From positions 1 through 64,000 of the forward strand of contig NZ_CAJJWO010000005.1 in the NCBI RefSeq assembly GCF_905196875.1: a stretch of 64,000 bases of DNA. The letters run 5' to 3'. The notes beneath the pieces were generated by a model that made no database searches, was not told the DNA's origin, and saw only the letters and a list, made by a program, of their open reading frames with translations. Within the stretch, counting starts at the first letter, position 1. The number at the start of each line of letters is the position of its first letter. Source of the DNA: an uncultured Parabacteroides sp. (GTDB taxonomy: Bacteria; Bacteroidota; Bacteroidia; Bacteroidales; Tannerellaceae). Both the position numbers and the translations under genes were made by a program. This document shows positions 33,948 to 42,147 of the stretch, in pieces.

Positions 33948-35501
33948 ATGAAAAGGACTATACTTCTTTTTGCAACAATGGCCTGCATGACCGTTTCCTC
34001 TTTACCGGCACAGGATGCCGCTGTAAACAAAATTATCGAGACCGGACGTACCGACAACCGTGTTATGAACCATCTGGATATCCTTACCAATCGTTTTGGC
34101 GGCCGCCCTATCGGTTCCGATGCCTACGATAATGCCACCCAATGGGTTGCCTCCAAGTTCAAAGAATGGGGACTGGAAGTGGAATTGCAGGAAGCCGGCA
34201 CTTTACCGGTCGGATTCAACCGTGGTCCGTGGTTCGGCAAGTTATTGGGAGAACAAGGTATGGAACTGCACTTCGTTACTCCTTCCTACACCTCCGGTAC
34301 GAAAGGATTACAACGCGGTCATGTTTTGATGGAGCCCCGTACACAGGAAGAGTTCGATCGTATGAAAGGCCAGCTGAAAGGTGCCTGGGTCTTAGTGAAC
34401 GGCAAAAATGTAGGCTGGCCGATCGCCCACTCTGCTTCGGCCGACTCAACCCGTGCCGCTATCATTGCCGAGAATAACGAGATCGCTGTAAAGAACCGGG
34501 AAATAATGATCGGCAACTGGGAGAACAGAACCAACAATCCGATGCTGCCTCTTAAAGAGGATGTTCCGGCACTGTTTTATAAAGAAATGTGCGAGGCCGG
34601 AGTATTAGGTTTTATCCAGTCGGCACCGGTTCCTCTACGCGCCCTCTATGATAAAGACGTCGTATTCGACAAAGAAATGACTATCGATAAATTACCGACC
34701 GTTGCCGACATCAAGCTGGACGAACATCAATACGAAGTGATCAAACAGATGGTGAAAGAACGCCGCTCTTTCATGCTTGAATTCGACATACGCAATCATT
34801 TCCGCCTGGGACCGGTGAAATATTATAATGTAATAGGCTCCATCAAAGGTAGTAAATATCCGGGGGAATATGTAATGCTTAGCGGTCACCTCGACTCGTT
34901 CGACGTAGGCACAGGAGGTGTCGATGACGGTTCAGGCGTTACTCCTGTCATGGAGGCGGCCCGCCTGATCGCCATTTCCGGTGCTAAACCCAAACGTACG
35001 ATGTTATTCTGTGCTTTTGCCGGTGAAGAATTTGGTTTGCTCGGTGCAACGGCATGGGTGAAAGGTAATCTGAAGAAACTGGACAAAATAGCCAACCTCT
35101 TTAACCGCGATGGTGGCCCAACGCCTCCGGTAGGTATCAGCGTACCGAAAGCGATGTATGATGATTTCGTAAAGATATGCACTCCTATCCAAAAGATCAA
35201 CCCGGAATATACGTTCGAAGTGAAGGAAGCCGAACCTCGCAAACAGCCCAAAACACCGGGCGGCACGGATGCCTCTGTCTTTGCTATCGAAGGGGTACCG
35301 ACCATCGGATTTATGGAAAAAGATTTCAAAGGATATAACTTCAGCTATGATGAGATATGGCATACCGAACGTGACCTTTACACTAAGAGCATCCCTGAAT
35401 ACCAGAAACATGCCGCTACTGTAATGGCTATTGTCGGCCTGGGCGTAGCTAATCTGGATCATCAGCTATCTCGTGAAGGGCTTTATCTGAAAGAAGAATA
35501 A
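33948..35501 (+). CDS. Exported M28 family zinc peptidase
   Basis: A 517-residue secreted aminopeptidase-like enzyme. The signal peptide runs to about residue 23 (MKRTILLFATMACMTVSSLPAQ). The first metal ligands are in LSGHLDSFDVGTGGVDDGSG (His, Asp, Asp), the catalytic Glu pair in FAGEEFGLLG, a later Asp in GGTDASVFAIEG, and the last His in DEIWHTERD. A PA-type insert probably occupies about 110-230. It probably trims peptides in the periplasm. The frame is open upstream to a TTG at 33924, but that TTG is part of the TTAATTTG -7-like element (33919-33926), so the ATG at 33948 is chosen. Confidence 0.9.
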   Translation: MKRTILLFATMACMTVSSLPAQDAAVNKIIETGRTDNRVMNHLDILTNRFGGRPIGSDAYDNATQWVASKFKEWGLEVELQEAGTLPVGFNRGPWFGKLLGEQGMELHFVTPSYTSGTKGLQRGHVLMEPRTQEEFDRMKGQLKGAWVLVNGKNVGWPIAHSASADSTRAAIIAENNEIAVKNREIMIGNWENRTNNPMLPLKEDVPALFYKEMCEAGVLGFIQSAPVPLRALYDKDVVFDKEMTIDKLPTVADIKLDEHQYEVIKQMVKERRSFMLEFDIRNHFRLGPVKYYNVIGSIKGSKYPGEYVMLSGHLDSFDVGTGGVDDGSGVTPVMEAARLIAISGAKPKRTMLFCAFAGEEFGLLGATAWVKGNLKKLDKIANLFNRDGGPTPPVGISVPKAMYDDFVKICTPIQKINPEYTFEVKEAEPRKQPKTPGGTDASVFAIEGVPTIGFMEKDFKGYNFSYDEIWHTERDLYTKSIPEYQKHAATVMAIVGLGVANLDHQLSREGLYLKEE

Positions 35502-35714
35502 AAACGGTCCGCACAGGTAACCGGCATTACACAAGTAAGGCAGACGCCCCAGGGCATCTGCCTTATCTCTTTTACGGTTGTAAACCTTTTTCGATACATG
35601 CACCCGGTTATGACTTACCGGACGTCCGTGATTCTCTATTTCCGCTTCGCGGCTACCTTTACGGTTTGCCTTGATGTACTCGTCCAGCGGAGAGACTTTC
35701 TTTTTCTTCTTCAT
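35466..35714 (-). CDS. Small basic protein, conserved-looking, function unknown
   Basis: An 82-residue, strongly basic protein opening with five Lys (MKKKKKVSPLDEYIKANRKG) and continuing PVSHNRVHVSKKVYNRKRDK, which resembles nucleic-acid- or ribosome-associated small proteins. I know no family name. An exact -7 element 24 bp upstream of the ATG supports it as a real gene. The last 25 residues are hydrophobic and Cys-containing, and the gene ends 36 bp inside the convergent M28 peptidase gene, so the C-terminus may be an extension past a lost stop. Confidence 0.6.
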   Translation of the reverse strand: MKKKKKVSPLDEYIKANRKGSREAEIENHGRPVSHNRVHVSKKVYNRKRDKADALGRLPYLCNAGYLCGPFLFFFQIKPFTR

Positions 35715-35737
35715 AGCTGTACTATTTATTACGGCTA

Positions 35738-35745
35738 CAAAGATA
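35738..35745 (-). promoter_or_regulatory. -7 promoter element of the small basic protein gene
   Basis: TATCTTTG on the minus strand, exact TAnnTTTG. It overlaps the intergenic tail of the DUF4491 gene. Confidence 0.55.
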
Positions 35746-35748
35746 CAA

Positions 35749-36060
35749 TTATTTTTCCGGATATTGTCTGTTAGGATTCTTCGGAAACCAACCTTTCAGT
35801 ACGCGCTCTTCCTGCTCGAACACTTCTTTGATCGTCCAGAACGAAGAGAAAGCGAAAACTCCACAGATAGCGGATAAAAAAACACTTTCTATAAACAAGG
35901 AAGCAACTGTCCCGATAATACCTAATATAAGAAAAATCCACCAACACTTAGTTCCCCAATAATATTCAGCTTTTACTACAACCGGATGAAACAATCCGAT
36001 AATCAAAAAAGTAGCAATACCTATCAAAAGTCCGTCAAAATTAATCATATCCATAATCAT
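35749..36060 (-). CDS. DUF4491 family membrane protein
   Basis: A 103-residue membrane protein of the DUF4491 family. Three hydrophobic helices are visible (LLIGIATFLIIGLFHPVVV, WWIFLILGIIGTVASLF, FLSAICGVFAFSSFW). The family's charged/aromatic motif KAEYYWGTKCWW lies between the first two, and IKEVFEQEERVLKGWFPKNP forms the tail. Function unknown. Met1, Met3 and Met5 are all possible starts. It is a monocistronic unit with its own -7 element. Confidence 0.85.
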   Translation of the reverse strand: MIMDMINFDGLLIGIATFLIIGLFHPVVVKAEYYWGTKCWWIFLILGIIGTVASLFIESVFLSAICGVFAFSSFWTIKEVFEQEERVLKGWFPKNPNRQYPEK

Positions 36061-36102
36061 ATCGTTTATTATAAAACAGAAGCCTTTATTTATCTACTTT
36101 GA

Positions 36103-36110
36103 CAAAGATA
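36103..36110 (-). promoter_or_regulatory. -7 promoter element of the DUF4491 gene
   Basis: TATCTTTG on the minus strand, exact TAnnTTTG, 43 bp upstream of the first ATG. Confidence 0.55.
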
Positions 36111-36179
36111 CAAAAATTAAATAACCCTGCTTATAAATTATACCTATAGCCTCATTGACAATTGTCATAAATTCAAACA

Positions 36180-36211
36180 AAAAGGCGCTCCCTTATGAGG
36201 AACGCCTTTTT
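36180..36211 (-). terminator. Terminator of the lptE-secG operon
   Basis: AAAAGGCG.TCC pairs with GGA.CGCCTTTT around a short loop, with a T run on the minus strand. It lies about 27 bp past the secG stop. Confidence 0.8.
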
Positions 36212-36237
36212 ATATATAACTGCTTATTCTTTAAATC

Positions 36238-36606
36238 TTATTCTGCAGGAGTTTCAGCCGGAGCTTCTTCCGGTGCAGTAGCCGGTTGCTGGGCAGTACC
36301 GAAGTTAGGAGCTACCGTGTTCGGATCGATTGTTACTGCTTCGTTTACCTGTTGTTTGATTTCAGATTGAGTTGTTGTAGTTGCTCTGGGAATGAATGCA
36401 GTAATAACGATACTACAAACGATAACGAAACCTGCCAGGCCCCAAGTTGCTTTTTCAAGGAAATCTGTGGTCTTACGTACACCCATAATTTGGTTAGAAG
36501 AAGAGAACCCTGAAGCCAGACCTCCACCCTTTGAGTTCTGAATCAGTACTATCAGGATCAATAGTAATGACGCAATCAGGATCAAAATAGAAATAAATAC
36601 GTACAT
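36238..36606 (-). CDS. secG: Preprotein translocase subunit SecG
   Basis: A 122-residue SecG, the small accessory subunit of the SecYEG channel. Two membrane helices are visible: ISILILIASLLLILIVLIQ (about 4-22) and TWGLAGFVIVCSIVITAFI. Between them is the conserved loop NSKGGGLASGFSSSNQIMG. The tail is long and rich in Ala, Pro, Thr and Glu (AEEAPAETPAE-like), as often in Bacteroidota SecG. It is the last gene of an operon with the sigma-54 activator, lptE and a TPR protein. Confidence 0.94.
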   Translation of the reverse strand: MYVFISILILIASLLLILIVLIQNSKGGGLASGFSSSNQIMGVRKTTDFLEKATWGLAGFVIVCSIVITAFIPRATTTTQSEIKQQVNEAVTIDPNTVAPNFGTAQQPATAPEEAPAETPAE

Positions 36607-36613
36607 TTTAGTT

Positions 36614-37384
36614 TTATTTTTTAGTGTTAATAATCAATTTTTCCAAAAATCTTATTTGGTCTGCAAAGTAAGCATTTTTTTCTGGATAATTCAAATATAA
36701 GTTTTTAATAATTTGCAACGCTTTCTCATACCGTTTCTGTTTAACATAAATATGCGCTAAAGTCTCGGTAAAATAAGAATCATCATCCAGAGAACGAGCC
36801 GGTTCCTCATCTTCCGGTTTCAACGAAGAGGGTTGTCCTTCTTCATCCGTTTCCAGGTTGATCCCTAAACCACTTCCCGGTGCACGCTGTTCATCATTTT
36901 TAATAAATGAATCGATCAGATCGTGATGCTGCAATTTAACAGACGACTCTTCCTCCTCTTGTGTTTCAGAATCTTTTGTCAAAGACCAATAAATATAATC
37001 CGATGATACGGATGGTTGGAATAGTAATGTCGGATCTGAAGCCTGTTGCTCTCCTTCACTCTCACGGTCGGCAAGAAAGGCCTCGATCAGAGAAAAAGCG
37101 TCGGCCGTCTCTGCTTCTTCGCCCGACGCAGTTTTAAGATGCATGCCGTAACGTTCTCCTTCAATTAATGTAAACAATTTTTTCCTGTCCGGTATATAGA
37201 CAGCCATTTTCCTCAGTTCGGCAGCAAAACGGATATCATTCAATACAGCCAGATTCTTCAGATAAAGCATCCGTGCTATATGAAAATAAGGATATTCGTC
37301 CACTATCTGCTTCAGTTGAGGAAGTGTTTCCTTCGTCAGCAGAGAGGGATTTTCTATCAGTTGATATAAATCTGCCGCTTTCAT
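36614..37384 (-). CDS. TPR-containing protein
   Basis: A 256-residue cytoplasmic protein with no signal peptide. The C-terminal 50 residues show a clear TPR pair (FTETLAHIYVKQKRYEKALQ, then IIKNLYLNYPEKNAYFADQI). The N-terminal part (LKQIVDEYPYFHIARMLYLK) is helical, and the middle is acidic and low complexity. Function unknown. Its fixed place between lptE (4 bp upstream) and secG (7 bp downstream) suggests a role in envelope assembly, but this is context only. Confidence 0.82.
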   Translation of the reverse strand: MKAADLYQLIENPSLLTKETLPQLKQIVDEYPYFHIARMLYLKNLAVLNDIRFAAELRKMAVYIPDRKKLFTLIEGERYGMHLKTASGEEAETADAFSLIEAFLADRESEGEQQASDPTLLFQPSVSSDYIYWSLTKDSETQEEEESSVKLQHHDLIDSFIKNDEQRAPGSGLGINLETDEEGQPSSLKPEDEEPARSLDDDSYFTETLAHIYVKQKRYEKALQIIKNLYLNYPEKNAYFADQIRFLEKLIINTKK

Positions 37385-37388
37385 AATC

Positions 37389-37901
37389 TTACCAGTTTGC
37401 TACTGTCGCATTATAAATCTGATCTACAATTTCTTCTATAATGAGCGGTACATATTCAGGTTCTACATCCTGCAGCATTCGTGTCGCATCAAATTCCTGA
37501 TAAGCAGAGAAAGTCTGCTCGAAATCTTCATCAGGATTTGTCCGGTTTGAATAACGCACACGTACCGTAATGGTCAACTTGGTTTGTGAAGACCAGGCAT
37601 CTTCCTTGACAGCCATCGGTGTCAGTTGATAACCGGTGATCTCACCTTCCAGCTCCAGGTCGCCATTATCATTTACCAGCTGAAGGCGTGTTTGACGAAT
37701 GTATATATCCTTCAGTGCCTCGGTAAACTCCTGCGAAAGCTGCGGATAAACCAAGGGAGCTTGGTTGGGAAAATCTTTTATCGTGATGGTTTTCACCTTC
37801 GTATAGTCGATAGAAGCTCCATTGAACTTATACGAGATGGAGCAGGCTGTCAGCACCAATCCTATCAACAGGCAAAGCCAGATCACATTTTTCTTAAACA
37901 T
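37389..37901 (-). CDS. lptE: LptE family LPS-assembly lipoprotein
   Basis: A 170-residue lipoprotein (signal ends LVLTAC, Cys20) with the Bacteroidota LptE opening SISYKFNGASIDYTKVKTIT. LptE plugs the LptD barrel in the outer membrane and helps insert LPS. The beta-rich middle includes LELEGEITGYQLTPMA and VRVRYSNRTNPDEDFEQTFS; a C-terminal helix reads VPLIIEEIVDQIYNATVANW. It begins 1 bp after the stop of the sigma-54 activator gene. Confidence 0.9.
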   Translation of the reverse strand: MFKKNVIWLCLLIGLVLTACSISYKFNGASIDYTKVKTITIKDFPNQAPLVYPQLSQEFTEALKDIYIRQTRLQLVNDNGDLELEGEITGYQLTPMAVKEDAWSSQTKLTITVRVRYSNRTNPDEDFEQTFSAYQEFDATRMLQDVEPEYVPLIIEEIVDQIYNATVANW

Positions 37902-37902
37902 A

Positions 37903-39090
37903 TTATTCCAAATTATATTCTTTAATCTTTCTGTAAAGCGTACGTTCCGAAATTTTCAGATCGGCAGCAGCATTCTTACGGCGGCCGTTATGCTTTTCCA
38001 GTGCCTTACGGATCATTTCTTTTTCCACTTCTTCCAGTGATAAGGTTTCTTCCTCTTCTACGTCTTCCACTTCCTGGATGGAAGTAGAATGAACCGGATG
38101 AATAGGATGTGCATAGGTTGTCTCTTCTGCAACAGGCATCTGCATCTTCCCTCCCATAATATCATGGACCAGCTTTTTCAGGTCGTTTACGTCTTTCTTC
38201 ATATCGAAAAGAACCTGATAAAGGATCTCACGTTCACTGTTGAAGAACTTCTGATCATTATCCTGCTGCTTAACCAGTACCGGATATTTCTCCACATTCA
38301 GATCAGGAAGATACAAACGTAAAACATCTGCTGTTATATCACGGTTCTCTTCAATCACGGAAATACGCTCTGTTATATTCTTCAGTTCCCGGACGTTACC
38401 CGGCCAGCGGTACGAAGTAAGCAACTGACGTGCTTCATCATCCAAACGGATGGGCGGCATACGATATTTCTCTGCACAATCACCCGCGAATTTACGGAAC
38501 AAAAGAATTATATCTTCCGGACGTTCTCGTAAAGGGGGAATCTGAATAGGAACAGTATTCAAACGATAATACAGGTCCTCACGGAATTTCCCATCGGCAA
38601 CAGCCTGTATCAGATTTACATTCGTAGCAGCTACAATCCGCACATTTGTCTTCAACACCTTGGAAGAGCCGACCTTAATAAACTCCCCTGTTTCAAGCAC
38701 ACGCAACAAACGGGCTTGTGTAGGGATAGGTAATTCCCCAACTTCATCCAGAAAGATTGTACCACCGTCGGCCACTTCAAAATATCCTTTCCGGTCTGCC
38801 AATGCTCCTGTAAAAGAACCTTTCTCATGTCCGAACAATTCCGAGTCAATTGTTCCTTCAGGAATAGCACCGCAGTTTACGGCTATATATTGTCCGTGTT
38901 TACGCGGACTGTTCTGATGTATAATCTGTGGAAATGTCTCCTTACCGACACCACTCTCACCGGTAATCAGGACAGATAAATCTGTCGGGGCCACCTGAAG
39001 AGCCACATCGATAGCCCTGTTCAGGCCCGGGCTATTTCCTATAATTCCAAAACGTTGCTTTATTTGCTGGACGTCTAGCTTAATCATCAT
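37903..39090 (-). CDS. Sigma-54-dependent transcriptional activator without a sensory domain
   Basis: A 395-residue bacterial enhancer-binding protein. The AAA+ domain starts almost at the N-terminus: Walker A GESGVGKE (44-51), the sigma-54 contact loop KGSFTGALADRKGYFE (GSFTGA at 91-96 in place of the consensus GAFTGA), Walker B GGTIFLDEVGELP and the arginine-finger region. A variable acidic linker follows (about 280-345). The C-terminal Fis-type HTH is RRKNAAADLKISERTLYRKI. No receiver, GAF or PAS domain is present, so activity must be set by level or by a partner. Translated together with lptE, the TPR gene and secG. Confidence 0.93.
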   Translation of the reverse strand: MMIKLDVQQIKQRFGIIGNSPGLNRAIDVALQVAPTDLSVLITGESGVGKETFPQIIHQNSPRKHGQYIAVNCGAIPEGTIDSELFGHEKGSFTGALADRKGYFEVADGGTIFLDEVGELPIPTQARLLRVLETGEFIKVGSSKVLKTNVRIVAATNVNLIQAVADGKFREDLYYRLNTVPIQIPPLRERPEDIILLFRKFAGDCAEKYRMPPIRLDDEARQLLTSYRWPGNVRELKNITERISVIEENRDITADVLRLYLPDLNVEKYPVLVKQQDNDQKFFNSEREILYQVLFDMKKDVNDLKKLVHDIMGGKMQMPVAEETTYAHPIHPVHSTSIQEVEDVEEEETLSLEEVEKEMIRKALEKHNGRRKNAAADLKISERTLYRKIKEYNLE

Positions 39091-39127
39091 ATCTATTGAA
39101 TATCTGTAATTATTTCAGTTTGTCTGC

Positions 39128-39135
39128 CAAAATTA
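39128..39135 (-). promoter_or_regulatory. -7 promoter element of the activator-lptE-secG operon
   Basis: TAATTTTG on the minus strand matches TAnnTTTG, 38 bp upstream of the activator ATG. Confidence 0.5.
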
Positions 39136-39187
39136 CAAATCTTAATTCAAATTCCAGCTATCCGAAGTAGATTCTATCAGCGGTTTC

Positions 39188-40015
39188 TCATTTTTTAGCA
39201 CCGTAAGTCTTGTTGAACAAGAACTCAGCAAGTGCCGTATCATCGGTAAATTTCTTTATTTCTTCCGGAGAGATAGGTTCACCGACATATACATCGACAG
39301 TTTTTCCTCTTTTATTAAAAGCTTCTGTCGGAATACGCAGGGTACGGATCTTCCAACTTATGCTTCCCAGCCAGTAAAAGAAACGGGAATTAAGAAAATC
39401 GAAATAGACAGGATAAACAGGCACGTTCGCTTTTTTTATCAACCGGATCACACTATGTGTCCAAGGTAAATCGTGGATCGCTTTATCCTGCTTATTATAA
39501 AAAGAGATAGCTCCTGCAGGAAAAAAGCCCATAGGATGACCTTCTTTCAGTCGCTGTAAGGAATAACGGACACCATTGATATTAGCTGGATTCGGTCCGG
39601 TACCTGTCGAGTCCGGCATGACCGATACAAAATTATCTTGCATGGCTCCGATCTTAGTCAGGACACCGTTTACCATCACTTTAAAATCAGGACGACGGGA
39701 AGCCATTATATCGATCAACATAATGCCGTCTACCGATCCGATCGGATGGTTGGAGATTGTGATAAATGCACCTTCCGGTAAATGATCCAGTATTTCCGCA
39801 TTATGCAGGTTATACTTAATATCGATCAACGGATCACTCAGAAGCGCAGATGTAAATGCAGAACCGCGCAGATGACAATTATTAGCATGTACCCTGTTTA
39901 CTTTATCAACATTTAAGCATTTAATCAATAATTTGCCAAGGAAGGTGCCTATACGGCTTTTGAAGAACGGGGCAGCTTCCTGCAAATCATTTATGTCTAC
40001 TACGCTCTTTTTCAT
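39188..40015 (-). CDS. Lysophospholipid-type acyltransferase
   Basis: A 275-residue acyltransferase of the PlsC/OlsA superfamily. The catalytic motif reads SNHPIGSVDGIML, with His90 and Asp96 (H-x5-D, the spacing of the NHPxGxxDG subgroup, against H-x4-D in PlsC). The second conserved block is GFFPAGAISF. There is no signal peptide and only weakly hydrophobic segments, so it is peripheral to the inner membrane. It is the last gene of a four-gene lipid operon and probably acylates the product or precursor made by its neighbours; the substrate is not visible. Confidence 0.85.
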   Translation of the reverse strand: MKKSVVDINDLQEAAPFFKSRIGTFLGKLLIKCLNVDKVNRVHANNCHLRGSAFTSALLSDPLIDIKYNLHNAEILDHLPEGAFITISNHPIGSVDGIMLIDIMASRRPDFKVMVNGVLTKIGAMQDNFVSVMPDSTGTGPNPANINGVRYSLQRLKEGHPMGFFPAGAISFYNKQDKAIHDLPWTHSVIRLIKKANVPVYPVYFDFLNSRFFYWLGSISWKIRTLRIPTEAFNKRGKTVDVYVGEPISPEEIKKFTDDTALAEFLFNKTYGAKK

Positions 40016-40022
40016 ATATTAT

Positions 40023-40910
40023 TTATTCTATAAACGATGCACACATCTTTTCATGCTTACGCATAGCCAATAGCAAGACTATGTTCAACACAATTATTTC
40101 ATACAGGAAATAAATCCAGACTTCACCTATCAACACCACGATGAACATAACAATCGTACGTCCGTTAAATGTCAGTAGATCTATATAACGCATCAATTCA
40201 CGACTTTGTTTACGAAAAGCTACCCGTACATTTTCGGGGATGTCATCACCGTATTTAGCATGCAGGCTCCGCAGCATACGCTGCAAAGCAGGAGTAGCCT
40301 TTACCTGAAGCAATGTATACCCCCTGTAAAGAAAATAAAATGTTTTGTTGATTCCCATCTTCATCTCTTTATGGCGAGCTATAACCTGTTCCAACGATTG
40401 GAACTCGGCTCCTTTATCTTTGCTGATAAAATAAAGATGGAGCGTTTTATAGTAGTCGGTAATATTTGCTTGTACCAGATGAGAAAGTCCGGATAAGACA
40501 GCTAAGGCAAAGAACCAGTGTGTTCCGTAGTCGTGTGATAAACGTAAAGCGAACCCAACATAGATAGATGCAAACCAGATATCACCGGCAAAACCGTCCA
40601 GTATTCGTCCGATAGCCGACTTTATACCTGTCAGACGAGCCAGCTGGCCGTCTACACAATCCAGTATATTGGCAAAAATCAATAATAATATACCACAAAT
40701 ATTATAGACCAGATTATCATGATAAAACATAAAACCAACGGCCGCCCCTACAAATATAGAAATTACCGTTACCATATTCGGGGTAATTCCTGTGCCACGT
40801 AACATACGAGCTATACGGAAACCTATCGGACGGTAAAATGCCCGATCGACAACATTTTCTGTTTCTATCGATTTCAGCGATGCTTCGTATTCCTTATCCA
40901 AATTACTCAT
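40023..40910 (-). CDS. CDP-alcohol phosphatidyltransferase family protein
   Basis: A 295-residue integral membrane enzyme of the CDP-alcohol phosphotransferase family, which joins a CDP-linked moiety to an alcohol. Membrane helices surround the motif LDCVDGQLARLTGIKSAIG (84-101) with Asp84, Asp87, Gly88, Ala91, Arg92 and Gly101, then RILDGFAGD with Asp105. The final Asp (110) is one residue further than in the canonical DxxxD ending. Several further helices lie to the C-terminus (LSGLSHLVQA, FIVVLIGEVWIYFLYEI). Its operon partners are a TagD-like cytidylyltransferase, an SDR and an acyltransferase. Confidence 0.9.
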   Translation of the reverse strand: MSNLDKEYEASLKSIETENVVDRAFYRPIGFRIARMLRGTGITPNMVTVISIFVGAAVGFMFYHDNLVYNICGILLLIFANILDCVDGQLARLTGIKSAIGRILDGFAGDIWFASIYVGFALRLSHDYGTHWFFALAVLSGLSHLVQANITDYYKTLHLYFISKDKGAEFQSLEQVIARHKEMKMGINKTFYFLYRGYTLLQVKATPALQRMLRSLHAKYGDDIPENVRVAFRKQSRELMRYIDLLTFNGRTIVMFIVVLIGEVWIYFLYEIIVLNIVLLLAMRKHEKMCASFIE

Positions 40911-40917
40911 CTATCTA

Positions 40918-41646
40918 TTATTTATACGAATAACCGCCGTCTACAACGACCACTTCGCCATTAAAATAACTATTTTCAATTAACATCTTATATACTTCGG
41001 CTAGCTCTTCCGGATCACAAAAGCGACCGAGAGAAACCTTATTTTCTATATTCCGGCGTATCTCTGCCGGTTTTGTTTTCTGCCATTCCGTATCTACAAA
41101 TCCGGGGGCCACTGCATTCACACGCAATTCATAAGGCGTAAGAAACTTAACCAGATTTTTAACAAGGGCATGTACAGCACTTTTTGTTACACCGTAAGCC
41201 AAAGACACCGAATGAGGTTGAATTCCCATAAGAGAGCCGGTAAAAACTACACTGCCTCCTTTATTTATACGTCCGACAGTGCGTTGAAGAAAGAACACCG
41301 GAAAATGCACATTGGCAAAAAACACCCGTTCCCAATCCGCCAACGACAACTCTTCAAAAGAGTCACGACAGGTAAGGCCGGCATTAAAAACTACGGCATC
41401 GAGCTGCAAATCTTTCTCCAGCAGATAAGTATATATTTTTTCTATGGATTCTTTATCTGTTACATCAGCCTGCAATACAAAGACCTTTACTTGTAATTGC
41501 AGCTGCAATTGTTCTCTGGTATGTTCTGCAGTATTCGGATCGGAAGCATAGGTAAGGACAAGGTTATACCCGGCTTTACCTAAACAGAAAGCCACCGCTT
41601 TACCTATACCTTTCGTACCACCGGTAATTAAAGCATATTTTTCCAT
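40918..41646 (-). CDS. SDR family oxidoreductase (FabG-like)
   Basis: A 242-residue classical short-chain dehydrogenase. Residues 7-14 read ITGGTKGIGK (cofactor loop TGxxxGIG), then VFNAGLT (NAG motif), catalytic Ser in VFTGSLMG, YGVTK (YxxxK) and the C-terminal VVVDGGYSYK. It resembles 3-oxoacyl-ACP reductase, but its place between a cytidylyltransferase and a CDP-alcohol phosphotransferase gene suggests that it makes or modifies the polyol head group. Spacings of 7 and 9 bp show co-transcription. Confidence 0.9.
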   Translation of the reverse strand: MEKYALITGGTKGIGKAVAFCLGKAGYNLVLTYASDPNTAEHTREQLQLQLQVKVFVLQADVTDKESIEKIYTYLLEKDLQLDAVVFNAGLTCRDSFEELSLADWERVFFANVHFPVFFLQRTVGRINKGGSVVFTGSLMGIQPHSVSLAYGVTKSAVHALVKNLVKFLTPYELRVNAVAPGFVDTEWQKTKPAEIRRNIENKVSLGRFCDPEELAEVYKMLIENSYFNGEVVVVDGGYSYK

Positions 41647-41655
41647 GAGTCGTTT

Positions 41656-42123
41656 TTATTCCTCCCCTTTACCTTTTACAGTTGCAGGTTTAGCATGTCG
41701 TTGATATTTCAGATTTTCCTCATAAGAATCATGGATCGTTTTCTTCAGGTTAGAAGAAGACACTCCTGTTCCGTAAGGGAAATAAAAGACCTGCACACCC
41801 AGATCTTTCAGATAATCATATTTACCGAACCAGTCGTCACCCACAACAAATGCATCGATATTCAGTTTTTTTACTATCTCCGTATGATCCAAAGTATGTT
41901 GCGGTATCACAATATCAGGCGTTTTCAATGCTTCAATGATCTGAAGACGTTCATTAAAAGGAATAATAGGATTCGCCTTATAAGAAGAGACCAGTTCATC
42001 CGTACTTACACCTACAATAAGAATATCAGCCAAACTACGGGCATAATTGATCATCCGTAGGTGATTATAGTGGAACATATCAAACGTTCCGGAAGTATAT
42101 ACGATCGTTTTATCTTTAAACAT
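41656..42123 (-). CDS. TagD-like nucleotidyltransferase (glycerol-3-phosphate cytidylyltransferase family)
   Basis: A 155-residue HxGH-superfamily cytidylyltransferase, expected to make a CDP-polyol from CTP and a polyol phosphate. The family opening is SGTFDMFHYNHLRMINYARS; the HxGH position reads His18-Tyr-Asn20-His21, with Asn replacing Gly. The middle has VGVSTDE; then come VVGDDWFGKYDYLKDLG (strongly TagD-like) and GTGVSSSNLKKTI in place of the RTxGISTT block. It is the first gene of the four-gene operon with its own -7 element. CDP-glycerol, CDP-ribitol or another product is possible. Confidence 0.88.
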   Translation of the reverse strand: MFKDKTIVYTSGTFDMFHYNHLRMINYARSLADILIVGVSTDELVSSYKANPIIPFNERLQIIEALKTPDIVIPQHTLDHTEIVKKLNIDAFVVGDDWFGKYDYLKDLGVQVFYFPYGTGVSSSNLKKTIHDSYEENLKYQRHAKPATVKGKGEE

Positions 42124-42147
42124 AATTCATGTTGCAATTTGAAACTA

